A stretch of DNA of 26,367 nt from an archaeon (GCA_021786335.1 JAJYNM010000008.1:1-26367); one strand, 5' to 3'; numbered from the stretch's first letter, positions 1-7,824 are shown. Made by a program: numbers and translations. Notes: generated by a model from the letters alone, not told the origin.

Positions 1-2
1 GA

Positions 3-524
3 ATCGAGAAGTTGGCGGGGTATGAAGTAAAGGCTGCACCGCACGACCGCAAGCTGGTCAGGGATGTCGCCGCATGGGGAGAAGTAATCATCCTCGCCGT
101 TCCAATTTCCGCAGTCGGCGAAGTCGTGAAGGAGATGGGCGAGAGCGTCAAAGGGAAGATATTAGTCGACGTCACCAACGACTTTGGTGACGAGCCTCCC
201 GTAAAGAGCCGAGCCGAAGAACTACAGGCGAATGCTCCCGATACGAAGGTGGTGAAGGCCTTCAACACAGTCTTCGCCAAGCACATGAGAACCGGGAAGG
301 TGGGCGGCGAAGCCATCAGCCTTTTCGTAACGGGGGACGATCCCGACGCGAAGCGGCGGGTCATGAATCTTGGTCGGGCCATAGGGTTCCTGCCTGTGGA
401 CGCAGGTCCCCTGAAGAACTCCCGCTGGATAGAGTCGCTCGGAGTCTTGAACGGCAAGCTGGGTTATGGGACGTCTAATTACGGTGCCGACATCGGCTTC
501 AGGGTGATTGGAGCATCGGCATGA
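3..524 (+). CDS. F420-dependent NADP reductase-like protein (5' partial)
   Basis: Likely transfers hydride between NADP(H) and coenzyme F420, or is a close relative in the NADP-oxidoreductase/F420-dependent family; cytosolic. The visible part holds the second half of a Rossmann domain: a hydrophobic strand ending ILAVP (about residues 26-30 from the TTG at 12), then GKILVDVTND, and the KVVKAFNT motif typical of this family. The C-terminal part has the GPLKNSRWIE segment. The reading frame is open to the window edge, and the N-terminal strand with the GxGxxG dinucleotide-binding loop is missing, so the TTG at 12 is not the true start; the gene begins upstream. Its stop overlaps the next start (ATGA, 521-524), so the two genes are probably translationally coupled. 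Family assignment is fairly firm; substrate is inferred. Confidence 0.82.
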   Translation: MEKLAGYEVKAAPHDRKLVRDVAAWGEVIILAVPISAVGEVVKEMGESVKGKILVDVTNDFGDEPPVKSRAEELQANAPDTKVVKAFNTVFAKHMRTGKVGGEAISLFVTGDDPDAKRRVMNLGRAIGFLPVDAGPLKNSRWIESLGVLNGKLGYGTSNYGADIGFRVIGASA

Positions 525-1021
525 CTTCCCGCAAGAATGGACCGCCCCATCGTGTTCGGCCAGAGTTCCCCCCCGAATGGCATGTGCCTAACGACCCGAA
601 GAAATGGATTACCTGGGAACATGCGAACGGGAAGCTGGAGCAGGAGGAGATATATTGGGTGTCTACTACGCGCCCAGACGGCCGGCCTCACGCCGCTCCT
701 GTCTGGGGGGCATGGTCGGACTGCATCTTCCACTTTGAAACCGACCCTCGATCAGTCAAGGGCGTCAACCTCTCCAGGAACCCGAGAGTCGTCATACACC
801 TACAGGACGGAGGCGACACAGTAATCGTCGAAGGCACAGCCTCGATTGAGCGGTCCGCCTCGGAGCTGAAGAAACTGCAGGCACACTACTCGAAGAAATA
901 CGGTTACACGCCCTCATGGTCCGAGGAATCAGGTCAAGTTGTCTATCGAGTGGTTCCCAAGGTAGCCCACGCATGGAAGAACCCACGAATGCACAGAAGC
1001 TTGGTCAAGTTCGTGTTCTGA
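521..1021 (+). CDS. PPOX-fold FMN/F420-binding oxidoreductase
   Basis: A 166-aa protein of the pyridoxamine-5'-phosphate-oxidase-like split-barrel fold. These proteins bind FMN or F420 and reduce small molecules, often using F420H2. The diagnostic stretch is IYWVSTTRPDGRPHAAPVWG (about residues 44-63), followed by a strand ending in FHFET, a loop with SVKGVNLSRNPRVVIHL, and the VIVEGTASIE strand. Length fits the family. The start ATG overlaps the stop of the preceding F420-dependent reductase-like gene by four bases. A pair that makes and consumes F420H2 is a reasonable inference, but a plain FMN enzyme cannot be excluded. The N-terminal 35 residues are polar and proline-rich and not part of the core fold. 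Confidence 0.85.
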   Translation: MTSRKNGPPHRVRPEFPPEWHVPNDPKKWITWEHANGKLEQEEIYWVSTTRPDGRPHAAPVWGAWSDCIFHFETDPRSVKGVNLSRNPRVVIHLQDGGDTVIVEGTASIERSASELKKLQAHYSKKYGYTPSWSEESGQVVYRVVPKVAHAWKNPRMHRSLVKFVF

Positions 1022-1682
1022 CGACGGCTTTGGCCCCAGCAGACGGAAGCACTCGAATTGTTCCGGGCGAACGTTTCTCGGCTTCGATGGGACGGAAACC
1101 CTTCGCCGCCCCAGAGCCCCACACTTCATGGAAAAGCGGCCGGGAAAATGAAAGCTAGACTGCCTGATCCGCGTGGGTGTCCGAGGGTTCATCCCCGGAC
1201 ATGTGTCCTTGACAAAACCGTCTCAGATTTGGGAAGCAGATCCCAGACCGACACGACGTGGATTTCCAGGGTCGCCGGATGCACCGCAGGCCAGGCTAAG
1301 CGGGTAACGGTTGGGATGGGTCGCTCACGCGGGGATTGTAGCGGACCTCGTCGGCAACATCATGCGGACAGGGCGGGTATGCTACGCCCAGTTCCCCGCT
1401 CCTGTCGACCTCCACGCTCTGGTCAGGCTGCCCGGACCAACTCACTGGTTGAAAGCGGAGCAGCATCAGGGGTGTCGTCTGCATTCATGCTGCTTGCGTG
1501 CGAGCAAACTCGAAAGGAACCTCGCACTCCATCGATCTCCCCGTACCGAGGACCAAACGTAGAGGGGAGGAGTCCTGGGCAATCCGGCGCTGGAATGACA
1601 TCAGGGTGGGCCGTGCCTGCCAGTCTCAAGCGGGGGTGGGACCTGCGACAGGGAAGGAGCGAAGTTCTTCTGAAACCTCTTC
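1022..1682. other. 660-bp stretch without a convincing gene
   Basis: Open frames occur on both strands, including a 281-codon plus-strand frame covering 1058-1903. Their translations are rich in Arg/Pro/Ser/Cys, lack hydrophobic patterning and match no family I recognise, as expected for non-coding frames in high-GC DNA. I see no RNA gene, repeat or clear promoter. It may be decayed sequence, like the neighbouring broken genes. Confidence 0.5.
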
Positions 1683-2219
1683 TCAAGGAAATAAGAACGC
1701 TCGACTTCTACTGCCATGAAAGCCCCGTGGACCACGCCCGTTTCGAGTTCGAGATGAGGACGATAGGAGAACACCTTGGTCCCGGATCGCTGGTCGTAGT
1801 GGATAACACAGACAGAAGTGCCTTCGACAGGGCCGCCAATAGGTCCGGCGCGTCCCCGGAACCCGTGCCTCGCCGCGTACACGGAGACCACCCCTATCCA
1901 TAGCAGCACCGACCCGAGGAAGAGCCGCTCCTCCGCCGCCGGAGGTCACCGACGAATACGCGAGTTGAAGCTGAGAGGAGCCTCCTGTAATGGAAATCGA
2001 CAACGAGGTGAACGGCATCCCCCCGGTGTTGACGACCTGGGCGTCGACAGTGGTGAAGCCCGACGCCCCGACTGTAATGGAAAGCGAAGGCGAAAGCCCT
2101 GCTTGGGGCCTCATGTACGACGTCACCGCGACGTAGTACACTGCCGAACCCACCACGGCGAGGGAGATGGTCAGGATGGTCGCTATGATGGTGCTGATGG
2201 CCTTCTTGTCACATGGCAC
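1683..2219 (-). CDS. archaeal type IV pilin-like protein, frame probably broken
   Basis: The N-terminus is a class III (pilin) signal peptide. From the GTG at 2219 it reads a short basic leader with KKA and then ISTIIATILTISLAVVGSAV, the usual hydrophobic helix processed by a PibD/EppA-type peptidase. A beta-rich segment follows (SLSITVGASG, TVDAQVVNTGG, FTSLSISITGG) as in archaeal pilins. A TATA-like element (ttttatcc on the minus strand, near 2250) lies about 30 bp before this GTG, favouring it over the longer frame starting at 2318. After about residue 80 (GGCGGCGGAGGAG run near 1938) the translation turns Arg/Cys-rich, while another frame (1601-1909) reads a hydrophobic helix with strong G/C third positions. 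I infer an indel, so only the first half is reliable. Confidence 0.55.
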   Translation of the reverse strand: MPCDKKAISTIIATILTISLAVVGSAVYYVAVTSYMRPQAGLSPSLSITVGASGFTTVDAQVVNTGGMPFTSLSISITGGSSQLQLAYSSVTSGGGGAALPRVGAAMDRGGLRVRGEARVPGTRRTYWRPCRRHFCLCYPLRPAIRDQGVLLSSSSRTRNGRGPRGFHGSRSRAFLFP

Positions 2220-2356
2220 GACAGAGTCCGTGGGAGAACATTCCGTCAGGATAAAACGGGAGACCCACTTTCGCGGTCTCTCCTCCCTTCCGCCGGGGTA
2301 TTGGATAACATGGGGCATTATAGGCAGAAGGGACGACTCTTGGTCTTGAGTCAGGG

Positions 2357-2545
2357 ATGGCAGCCGAAGCGAGTGAGTATGACAGCGAGTCGGAGATGAT
2401 TGAAGTGAGCGTTGGCCTGTTCATCGCCGCGATGATGTTAGAGGAAGGGAACGAAAGGATGTACCTGGAGCATCTCGGGAGGGCCCAGGCTCACCTCACG
2501 AGCCTGATTTTGGACGCCGAGATGCACCCTGCACTAGGCCACTAG
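2357..2545 (+). CDS. small acidic hypothetical protein
   Basis: A 62-aa ORF with a plausible protein composition: acidic N-terminus (EASEYDSESEMIE), then an amphipathic helical stretch (VGLFIAAMMLEEGNERMYLEHLGRAQAHLTSLILDAEM). No family is recognised. An attatag TATA-like element at 2317-2323 lies 34-40 bp upstream and there is no ribosome binding site, in keeping with the leaderless pattern in this window. It is divergent from the pilin-like gene. It could be a chance ORF. Confidence 0.45.
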   Translation: MAAEASEYDSESEMIEVSVGLFIAAMMLEEGNERMYLEHLGRAQAHLTSLILDAEMHPALGH

Positions 2546-2588
2546 CCTGACGGCGATCCCATTCCAAGCCTTGGACGCCAAAAGGGTG

Positions 2589-2727
2589 TCAGAACCGACC
2601 TCTGCCGCAAAGGCATTCGGCGCAGGTCGTCAACTTGCCGCAGACTTTGCACTTCTCGAACGAATGATAGTGCTCGTCGAAGTCTTTTGTCCTCCGGGCA
2701 CTCCAGGTCGCTCTTGCAGACGAACAT
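2589..2727 (-). pseudogene. frameshifted copy of the 45-aa zinc microprotein
   Basis: Read from the ATG at 2727 this begins MFVCKSDLECPEDK. If one base of the AAAA run around 2686 is removed, it continues DFDEHYHSFEKCKVCGKLTT and then CAECLCGRGRF before a TGA at 2589. The result is 45 residues, the same length as the intact paralogue at 14701-14838, and nearly colinear with it. All seven cysteines (C4, C10, C26, C29, C35, C38, C40) are kept. As written, the extra base shifts the frame after residue 14. This is either a recent pseudogene or a homopolymer sequencing error. The restored 3' half is better conserved than expected for old decay. Confidence 0.75.
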
Positions 2728-2808
2728 GCGCTACTACTGGCGAAGCCGCGGAGCCTCGCTTCAAAAGCCTGCGTCAGGCCCCTGTCTCTGCTGCACGTGG
2801 GCAGCGGT

Positions 2809-3311
2809 TCAAGCCGTCGTTGGGTTGGGCCTCACCTCCTCAGGCTTCGTCGTGAAGTACGAGTACTCGATGTCTGTCAGCTTGTTGTAGAAGGGCACCC
2901 TCCCCTGCTCGGTGAAGAGGACGCCGAAGCCCCTGTCTGCCCTCTCGACGAAGGCCCTCTCCTGGTCGCTAAGGCCGAAGATCTGCTGCGCGAGGTCCGA
3001 GCCCCCTCCCTGACCGGCCGCGTCCTGGTGGAGGAGGACCTTGGTGGCGCAGGACTCGAGGACCGTCTTCCCCTGGCCGTTCATCAGGTCCTCCCCGTAC
3101 TGGGTCGCCAGAATCAGGGCGATGTAGTAGCACTTCCCCGTCCAGGCCGTCTCTCACGATGTCCATGGCCTCCGAGAAGTAAAGCCGCCCCCTGGACTGG
3201 GGTGCTGAGCTCCCTGATCAGGTTCGTGGTGAAGATGACCCACAGGGACATGGACGCCAGGAGGATAATGGACCTCCTGACCAAGCCGCTCGATAGGTCG
3301 GGGTACTGGGC
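2809..3311 (-). pseudogene. remnant of a VirB4-family conjugation ATPase
   Basis: Three minus-strand frames together give the C-terminal part of a VirB4/TraC-type type IV secretion ATPase. 3311 to about 3182 reads LVRRSIILLASMSLWVIFTT and on to PVQGAAL. About 3181-3149 reads YFSEAMDIVRD, the Walker B region with Ser where Asp is expected. About 3147-2809 reads YYIALILATQYGEDLMNGQG, then ESCATKVLLHQD, IFGLSDQERAFV and GVLFTEQGRVPFYN, which are typical family motifs. The N-terminal domain and Walker A are absent and at least two frame changes are needed. This is a relic of an integrated conjugative element or plasmid. Family call is good for the last 100 residues; exact breakpoints are approximate. 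Confidence 0.7.
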
Positions 3312-3418
3312 CTAGAGGGTTTGCCAAACTCAAGTTTCACCCTACTGGGGCATGATGCCTACCCCGAAGCCAGTTACGACAATGAAAAAGGAACCCCAAA
3401 ATTGATTAACGACAGCCA

Positions 3419-5380
3419 ATGCCGGCTGAAGCCGCGATACTAGGTTTGTCTGGCGAGGAGCGAAAGCTAGCCGCGGTAATGTTCACCGATATGGTCGGCT
3501 TCACAGCTCTTACCCAGTCTGACGAGGCGCAATCGCTGGCGGTACTCGAGAGGCACAACAGGGTCCTCCGGCCCCTATTCCCGAAGTTCCACGGGAGGGA
3601 GGTGAAAACTATCGGGGACTCGTTCCTCGTGGAGTTCGACAGTGCGTTGGACGCCACCAACTGCGCGGTGGAGATACAGCGCGTCCTCCACGAGTACAAC
3701 ATCTCGTCCAGGGACGAGTGGAAGGTGACTCTGAGGATAGGGATTCATCTCGGAGACGTGGTCCACTCTGGAGGCGACATCTTCGGCGACGCCGTGAACA
3801 TAGCGTCAAGGCTTCAGCCACTGGCTGAGCCTGAAGGAGTGTGCATCTCTGAACAGGTCTATGACCAGGTGAGGAACAAGATACCTCAGACCTTGGTGAA
3901 GCTGGAGCCCCACGACTTGAAGGGAGTCAGGTTCGTTGTAGAAGCGTACAAGATGGCGATGCCATGGGAGCACGTGGTCACCTCTTCGGGGGTGGAATCG
4001 GACAAGATGCGCATCGCTGTTCTTCCTTTCACAAATCTCAGCTCAAACCCTGAGGAGGGGTACTTCGCAGATGGGATGACAGAGGAACTCATTACCTCAC
4101 TCTCGGGCGTGAGGCAACTTACGGTCATAGCGAGAACCTCGGTGATGGGCTACAAGAGCACAACGAAGAAAGCAAAGGAGATTGGAAAAGAGCTCGAGGC
4201 TGGTTCCATACTCGAAGGGAGCGTCAGGAAGGCGGGCAACAGGGTCAGGATAACAGCCCAACTCATCGACGCGTCCACAGAGGGGCATCTCTGGGCCCAG
4301 AACTACGACAGGGAGCTCGAGGATGTGTTCGCCATACAGTCCGAGATCGCCGAGAAGGTTGCGGGCGAACTCAAGATCAGACTGGTGGAAGAGGAGAAGC
4401 GCGTAATCGAGAAGAAGGCGACGGAGAGTACCGAGGCGTACACATACTACCTGAGGGGGAGGGAGTTGGTCAGGGAGCTCACGGAGCCCTCACTCAGGCA
4501 GGCACTCGGGGTGTTCGAAAAGGCGATATCGCTGGATCCATCCTTCGCCAAGGCTCACGTCGGGATGGCCGAGTCCTACATGGAATTGGTGAACGGAGGC
4601 TATGAGCCCTACGAGCAGGTAATGCCAAAGGCGGAATTATCTGTGAAAAGGGCGCTACAACTCGATCCCGACCTGGCCGAGGCTCACGCGATTCTTGCGA
4701 GCTTCGACTACCAGGAGGATGACACGCACGGGGCCGACGCCGAATGCAACCGTGCGCTAGAATTGAACCCAAGCCTCCCGGACCCTTACTTCATTCTTTC
4801 AAACCTAGCATTTCTCAAGCAGAACGGGGACGAAGGGCTCAGAACCGCTGAAGCGTGCTACCGCTTGGATCCCGGCCGACCCCGTTTTGTTGAGCGGATG
4901 GGGCGCTACTATTACTACATGGGGAGGGAGGACGAGGCTCTCAGGCACTGGGAGAAGACTACCCAGTTGGCCCCGGCGGGCACATACCGAAGCATGACCG
5001 AATATTACCTGTCCAAAGGGGATATTGAGAAGGCGAGGGTGTACTATTCGAAAGCGGAGAGGCTCGAACCCACGAATCGTTGGGTGACCTGGATGAAGGG
5101 TTTCATAGCCGCCAAGGTCGGGGACAGGGAAACCGCGCTCGCTGTTATCAAAGAGATCGAGGGGGAGAAGCGGGTGGGGTCCACCAATCTTAACGACATC
5201 GCCTTCGTTCAATATGCACTGGACGACTTTGACTCCTACTTCGCCTACGTCCATAGGGCCCTGGATCAGCACACATTCCAGCCCTGGATGGTCATGTATT
5301 CCCCTCTCTTGGCCAAGGGCAGGGACGATGCGAGATATCAGGGGGTCCTGGAGAAGGTCAAGAAGATGGTCGAAGGATAG
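3419..5380 (+). CDS. class III nucleotidyl cyclase with TolB-like and TPR domains
   Basis: A 653-aa three-part protein. Residues about 15-180 are a class III adenylate/guanylate cyclase catalytic domain: metal-binding Asp24 in FTDMVGFT and Asp67 in KTIGDSFLVEF, with Lys63 at the adenine-selecting position, and GDIFGDAVNIASRL with Asp120 (substrate-specifying), Asn127 and Arg131 (transition state). All key residues are present, so it should make cAMP. Residues about 198-312 form a TolB-like domain (RIAVLPFTNLSSNPE through SILEGSVRKAGNRVRITAQLID). From about 335 to the end are TPR repeats (e.g. ALGVFEKAISLDPSFAKAH), a scaffold for partners. No transmembrane segment is seen. This architecture is common in soil bacteria, so transfer into an archaeon is possible. 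Start ATG at 3419; an AT-rich attgattaac lies just upstream. Confidence 0.92.
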   Translation: MPAEAAILGLSGEERKLAAVMFTDMVGFTALTQSDEAQSLAVLERHNRVLRPLFPKFHGREVKTIGDSFLVEFDSALDATNCAVEIQRVLHEYNISSRDEWKVTLRIGIHLGDVVHSGGDIFGDAVNIASRLQPLAEPEGVCISEQVYDQVRNKIPQTLVKLEPHDLKGVRFVVEAYKMAMPWEHVVTSSGVESDKMRIAVLPFTNLSSNPEEGYFADGMTEELITSLSGVRQLTVIARTSVMGYKSTTKKAKEIGKELEAGSILEGSVRKAGNRVRITAQLIDASTEGHLWAQNYDRELEDVFAIQSEIAEKVAGELKIRLVEEEKRVIEKKATESTEAYTYYLRGRELVRELTEPSLRQALGVFEKAISLDPSFAKAHVGMAESYMELVNGGYEPYEQVMPKAELSVKRALQLDPDLAEAHAILASFDYQEDDTHGADAECNRALELNPSLPDPYFILSNLAFLKQNGDEGLRTAEACYRLDPGRPRFVERMGRYYYYMGREDEALRHWEKTTQLAPAGTYRSMTEYYLSKGDIEKARVYYSKAERLEPTNRWVTWMKGFIAAKVGDRETALAVIKEIEGEKRVGSTNLNDIAFVQYALDDFDSYFAYVHRALDQHTFQPWMVMYSPLLAKGRDDARYQGVLEKVKKMVEG

Positions 5381-5508
5381 CGAGAACTGCCGAACCAAGT
5401 GCATTGTAAAGCCCACTTCAATCAACTAGCGAGGCTTGACTTCTCTGGCGTGCTAACAAATACTATACCTGTTCCGAGAGTTCGACGAGCCCGCAGCGAA
5501 CCGTGGTT

Positions 5509-5667
5509 ATGGCCGCGGTCCACAAGGGGACCAGGGACTTCCGGAAGCTCCTTGACGAGATGGTCAGGAAAGGGCTTGTTATAGAAAAGGGAAGGGGGGT
5601 CGAGGCCACCCCCAAGGGGAAGAAATACCTGAAGCTCTACGACGAGATTGCAACCCTGCTCGAATGA
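5509..5667 (+). CDS. winged-helix DNA-binding fragment
   Basis: A 52-aa frame reading GTRDFRKLLDEMVRKGLVIE, then TPKGKKYLKLYDEIATLL. It matches the recognition helix, wing and final helix of small archaeal winged-helix regulators, which are usually 80-110 aa. The first helices are missing: in-frame sequence upstream of the ATG (or GTG 5503) is not helix-forming and stops at 5437. The left end of an IS lies only 49 bp downstream. It is probably a truncated relic, but a short expressed protein cannot be ruled out, since a TATA-like atactatacc occurs about 45 bp upstream. Confidence 0.5.
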   Translation: MAAVHKGTRDFRKLLDEMVRKGLVIEKGRGVEATPKGKKYLKLYDEIATLLE

Positions 5668-5715
5668 ACGCAGTGGGAGCTGCATCCCTCCGATTGTTAT
5701 AGAAAAACGCGGGGA

Positions 5716-5748
5716 CAGGAGATAGGATTGTGCCCAGATGGGAATGTG
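5716..5748 (+). repeat. IS left terminal inverted repeat
   Basis: Begins caggagataggattgtgcc and ends agatgggaatgtg. It matches the reverse complement of 7044-7075 at every base except one extra C at about 5734. Confidence 0.9.
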
Positions 5749-5825
5749 ATTTGATCGATTGTTGAGCATCTGGCCCAATCCGTTTGATGCAGGTCGCCTG
5801 AAGGGGCTGCGCCTCCCCTCCAGGC

Positions 5826-6998
5826 ATGAATTCTCTCGAATCCGCTAGGATGGCGCAGCGACTCGTAGCTGCGGAGGAGGCCTTTCAAAAGGCTACCCAA
5901 ATCATGTCGACCCGGGTGTCAATACCTGTCTCCGACAGGTACAACGCCCTGTACGGGAGGGAGGACCTGCACCGCTCCCTCATGGCTCTCTCCATCGACA
6001 ACTCCTTCGCAGAGTCTGGGATGAAGAGGCTGGCTGTGGAGTCGGCAGGAGGGAGGGTGCCATCGGGTTCCTGGGTGAGGGACACCGTGGAGAAGGTCCC
6101 CGCGAAGGAGATGCAGGAGATGCTCGCAGGCGCGCTCGGCTCGACCCCGGAGCAGGTGAGGTCGTTCAGGCTCTTCAACACTCCAGTGATGTGCGCGGCT
6201 GACCTCCATGACATACCTCGATACGACAGGGACAGCGACCGCGGGTACCTCCGCCGTTCGAGGAGGGAGAGGGGGACGAACACGTTCGAGGGTTACGCCA
6301 CTCTTCAGTGCGTCGAGGAGGGGACGAGGGCCCAGGTCGCGTGCGAGCACGTCGGTCTCTTCGACGACAAGGAGGACGCGGTGGAGAGGCTCCTTGTCAG
6401 CGCCAGGATGGAAGGCGTCGACGTCTCGCTCCTCCTGCTCGACAGGGGCTTCTTCGGCTCGCCTACGATGGAGATGCTCAGGAGGGACCGCCAGAGGTCC
6501 CTGATGCCCTGCGTCCTGACCCCTGGGATCAAGAAGGCTCTTGAGGAATACGCGAGGGGCGAAAGGGAGATGGTCTCGGACTACACCCTCACGCACCAAG
6601 ACGTCGAAGGGGCGTCGTTCACCCTTGTCATCTTCCCGAAGGCTGGAGGCGAGGGGGAGACAGACCCCTGCAAGAAGTACGTCCCCTTCGCCACGAACAT
6701 CCCGATCGGGGACATCCTCTGGAACGTCAGCAGGCTCCCAAAGGACTACCGTCGGAGGTGGGGAATCGAGTCCGGCTATGTGGGCGTGGAGGAGTTCAGG
6801 GCGAGGACGACCAGCAGGGACCATCCCCTCAGGCTGCTATACTTCTACTACGCCCTCCTCCTGTACAACGTCTGGCTCATCGCCAACCTGAGCCTTGCAA
6901 GAAGATATTGCACCCTCCCGCTCGACGAGCCTGTGATCACCGTCGAGCTGGTCAAGGGTGACTTCCACCGAGCGATAGCAGACTCCTTCAGAGGATAA
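5826..6998 (+). CDS. DDE transposase, IS4/ISH3-like
   Basis: A 390-aa transposase. DDE residues are visible in AADLHDIPRYD (about residue 126, first Asp), SLLLLDRGFFG (second Asp) and RRRWGIESGYVGVEEFRART (catalytic Glu in the Y-R-WxIE context of IS4-type enzymes). The last part has the usual hydrophobic LLYFYYALLLYNVWL segment. Archaeal ISH3-type elements have this overall order, but the exact IS family is an inference. The ATG at 5826 is 78 bp inside the left repeat and the stop is 45 bp before the right repeat. The gene appears intact, so the element could be active. Confidence 0.88.
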   Translation: MNSLESARMAQRLVAAEEAFQKATQIMSTRVSIPVSDRYNALYGREDLHRSLMALSIDNSFAESGMKRLAVESAGGRVPSGSWVRDTVEKVPAKEMQEMLAGALGSTPEQVRSFRLFNTPVMCAADLHDIPRYDRDSDRGYLRRSRRERGTNTFEGYATLQCVEEGTRAQVACEHVGLFDDKEDAVERLLVSARMEGVDVSLLLLDRGFFGSPTMEMLRRDRQRSLMPCVLTPGIKKALEEYARGEREMVSDYTLTHQDVEGASFTLVIFPKAGGEGETDPCKKYVPFATNIPIGDILWNVSRLPKDYRRRWGIESGYVGVEEFRARTTSRDHPLRLLYFYYALLLYNVWLIANLSLARRYCTLPLDEPVITVELVKGDFHRAIADSFRG

Positions 6999-7043
6999 TC
7001 AATCTAACCCCAGAGAGGAGGTGAGAAAGAAAGGAAGGAAGGA

Positions 7044-7075
7044 CACATTCCCATCTGGCACAATCCTATCTCCTG
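7044..7075 (-). repeat. IS right terminal inverted repeat
   Basis: Reads cacattcccatctggcaca and ends atcctatctcctg. It is the reverse complement of the left repeat at 5716-5748, one base shorter. Confidence 0.9.
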
Positions 7076-7174
7076 AGAGAACAGTGGTATTTTTAACGGA
7101 AAGCCGCTATGTCAGAGGTGCTTTGGTATCCGGATCCGACGACAAATCCAAGAACCGAATGCCCCGGGATTCGA

Positions 7175-7195
7175 TTCCCGTCGGGCCCGCACTCA
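7175..7195 (+). repeat. tRNA-3'-end-like direct repeat, copy A
   Basis: Reads ttcccgtcgggcccgcactc plus one A. The preceding cgggattcgattcccg folds as a T-arm-like hairpin, and cgggccc resembles a tRNA acceptor 3' strand. There is no matching 5' half upstream, so it is not a whole tRNA gene. The same sequence with one C-to-T change recurs exactly 650 bp downstream. Possible attachment-site scar. Confidence 0.5.
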
Positions 7196-7265
7196 CGTTG
7201 TTCGGCTCCTTCCTCACCGTCTTAAACTAGTCCAGCATGAATTTCGACTGAATGATTAGGCTGAT

Positions 7266-7561
7266 TCAGACTCTGCGGCCAAGACTGTTCAATGCCTCGT
7301 CGATGTCGTTCAGCGCAACGACTTCCTCTCCAAACGTCTCTGTGCTCCTGTCCCAGGCTGCGAGGGCGCGATGGATGACGACTGTTCTCAATTCCTCCAA
7401 AATGCCTTTGAGACGATTGGCTTCGCCTAGCGTTTCGGCCAGTGCCTAATCGCCTTCTCTGCGCGTGACTGGATGTACTCTTTCCACCTTATAGGATCTT
7501 TCATCAAGTCATCGAGCTTCCTCATCAGCTCTTCATCCTCCATCGATCCAGTCTTCAACAT
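7266..7561 (-). pseudogene. frameshifted small helical protein gene
   Basis: From the ATG at 7561 (GGGAG seven bases upstream, cctataag TATA-like box about 25 bp upstream) the frame reads MLKTGSMEDEELMRKLDDLM, KDPIRWKEYIQSRAEKAI and stops at 7427. A second minus frame then continues ALAETLGEANRLKGILEELR, TVVIHRALAAWDRSTETFGE and EVVALNDIDEALNSLGRRV to a TGA at 7266. Together they form one charged, helical protein of about 98 residues, with a one-base loss near the ATTAGGCAC at about 7445. I do not recognise the family. It lies just outside the IS, between the two tRNA-end-like repeats, so it may be cargo of a lost integrated element. Confidence 0.6.
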
Positions 7562-7824
7562 GCGGGTCTCCCTGTTTCTGACTTATAGGTTCTACTGCAA
7601 ATCCGGCAGCAAAACTGAAGACACCACAGCGAAAGTGACCCCAGTAGGACCCGTGCAAGGGTGGCCTGTCTTGAGCAGATTTGTGCTCATTTCTTGGTGT
7701 TCGTTCCTTCACAGATTTGTTGGGTGGAAGTTGGCGGATCTTGCCAGCCGCGAGACGGGCTCGAACACAGGGTAGCATGAACCCGTTCATTTCGATACCA
7801 TTTCTAGCTGCGAAAATGCGCCGG

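Larger units (their letters stand above)
5716..7075 (+). mobile_element. complete insertion sequence, IS4/ISH3-like, ~1.36 kb
   Basis: The element is bounded by near-perfect inverted repeats of 33 bp (left) and 32 bp (right) that differ only by one C. It carries one intact transposase gene. I could not find a clear target-site duplication directly outside the repeats (gggga on the left, agaga on the right), so the true ends may be a few bases out or the duplication may have decayed. The intact ORF and well-matched ends suggest a recent arrival. Confidence 0.88.

Noticed and set aside
1058..1903. 281-codon plus-strand open frame
   Set aside because: Its translation is rich in Arg, Pro, Ser and Gly with no hydrophobic core, and its end overlaps better-supported minus-strand frames. 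It looks like an accidental frame in high-GC DNA.
5919..6824. 301-codon minus-strand frame under the transposase
   Set aside because: It is the antisense shadow of the intact DDE transposase, whose catalytic motifs are clear.
7107..7190. possible complete tRNA ending at the T-arm-like hairpin
   Set aside because: No acceptor 5' strand, D arm or anticodon arm can be formed upstream, and the T loop is one base short. It is treated as a tRNA-end scrap.
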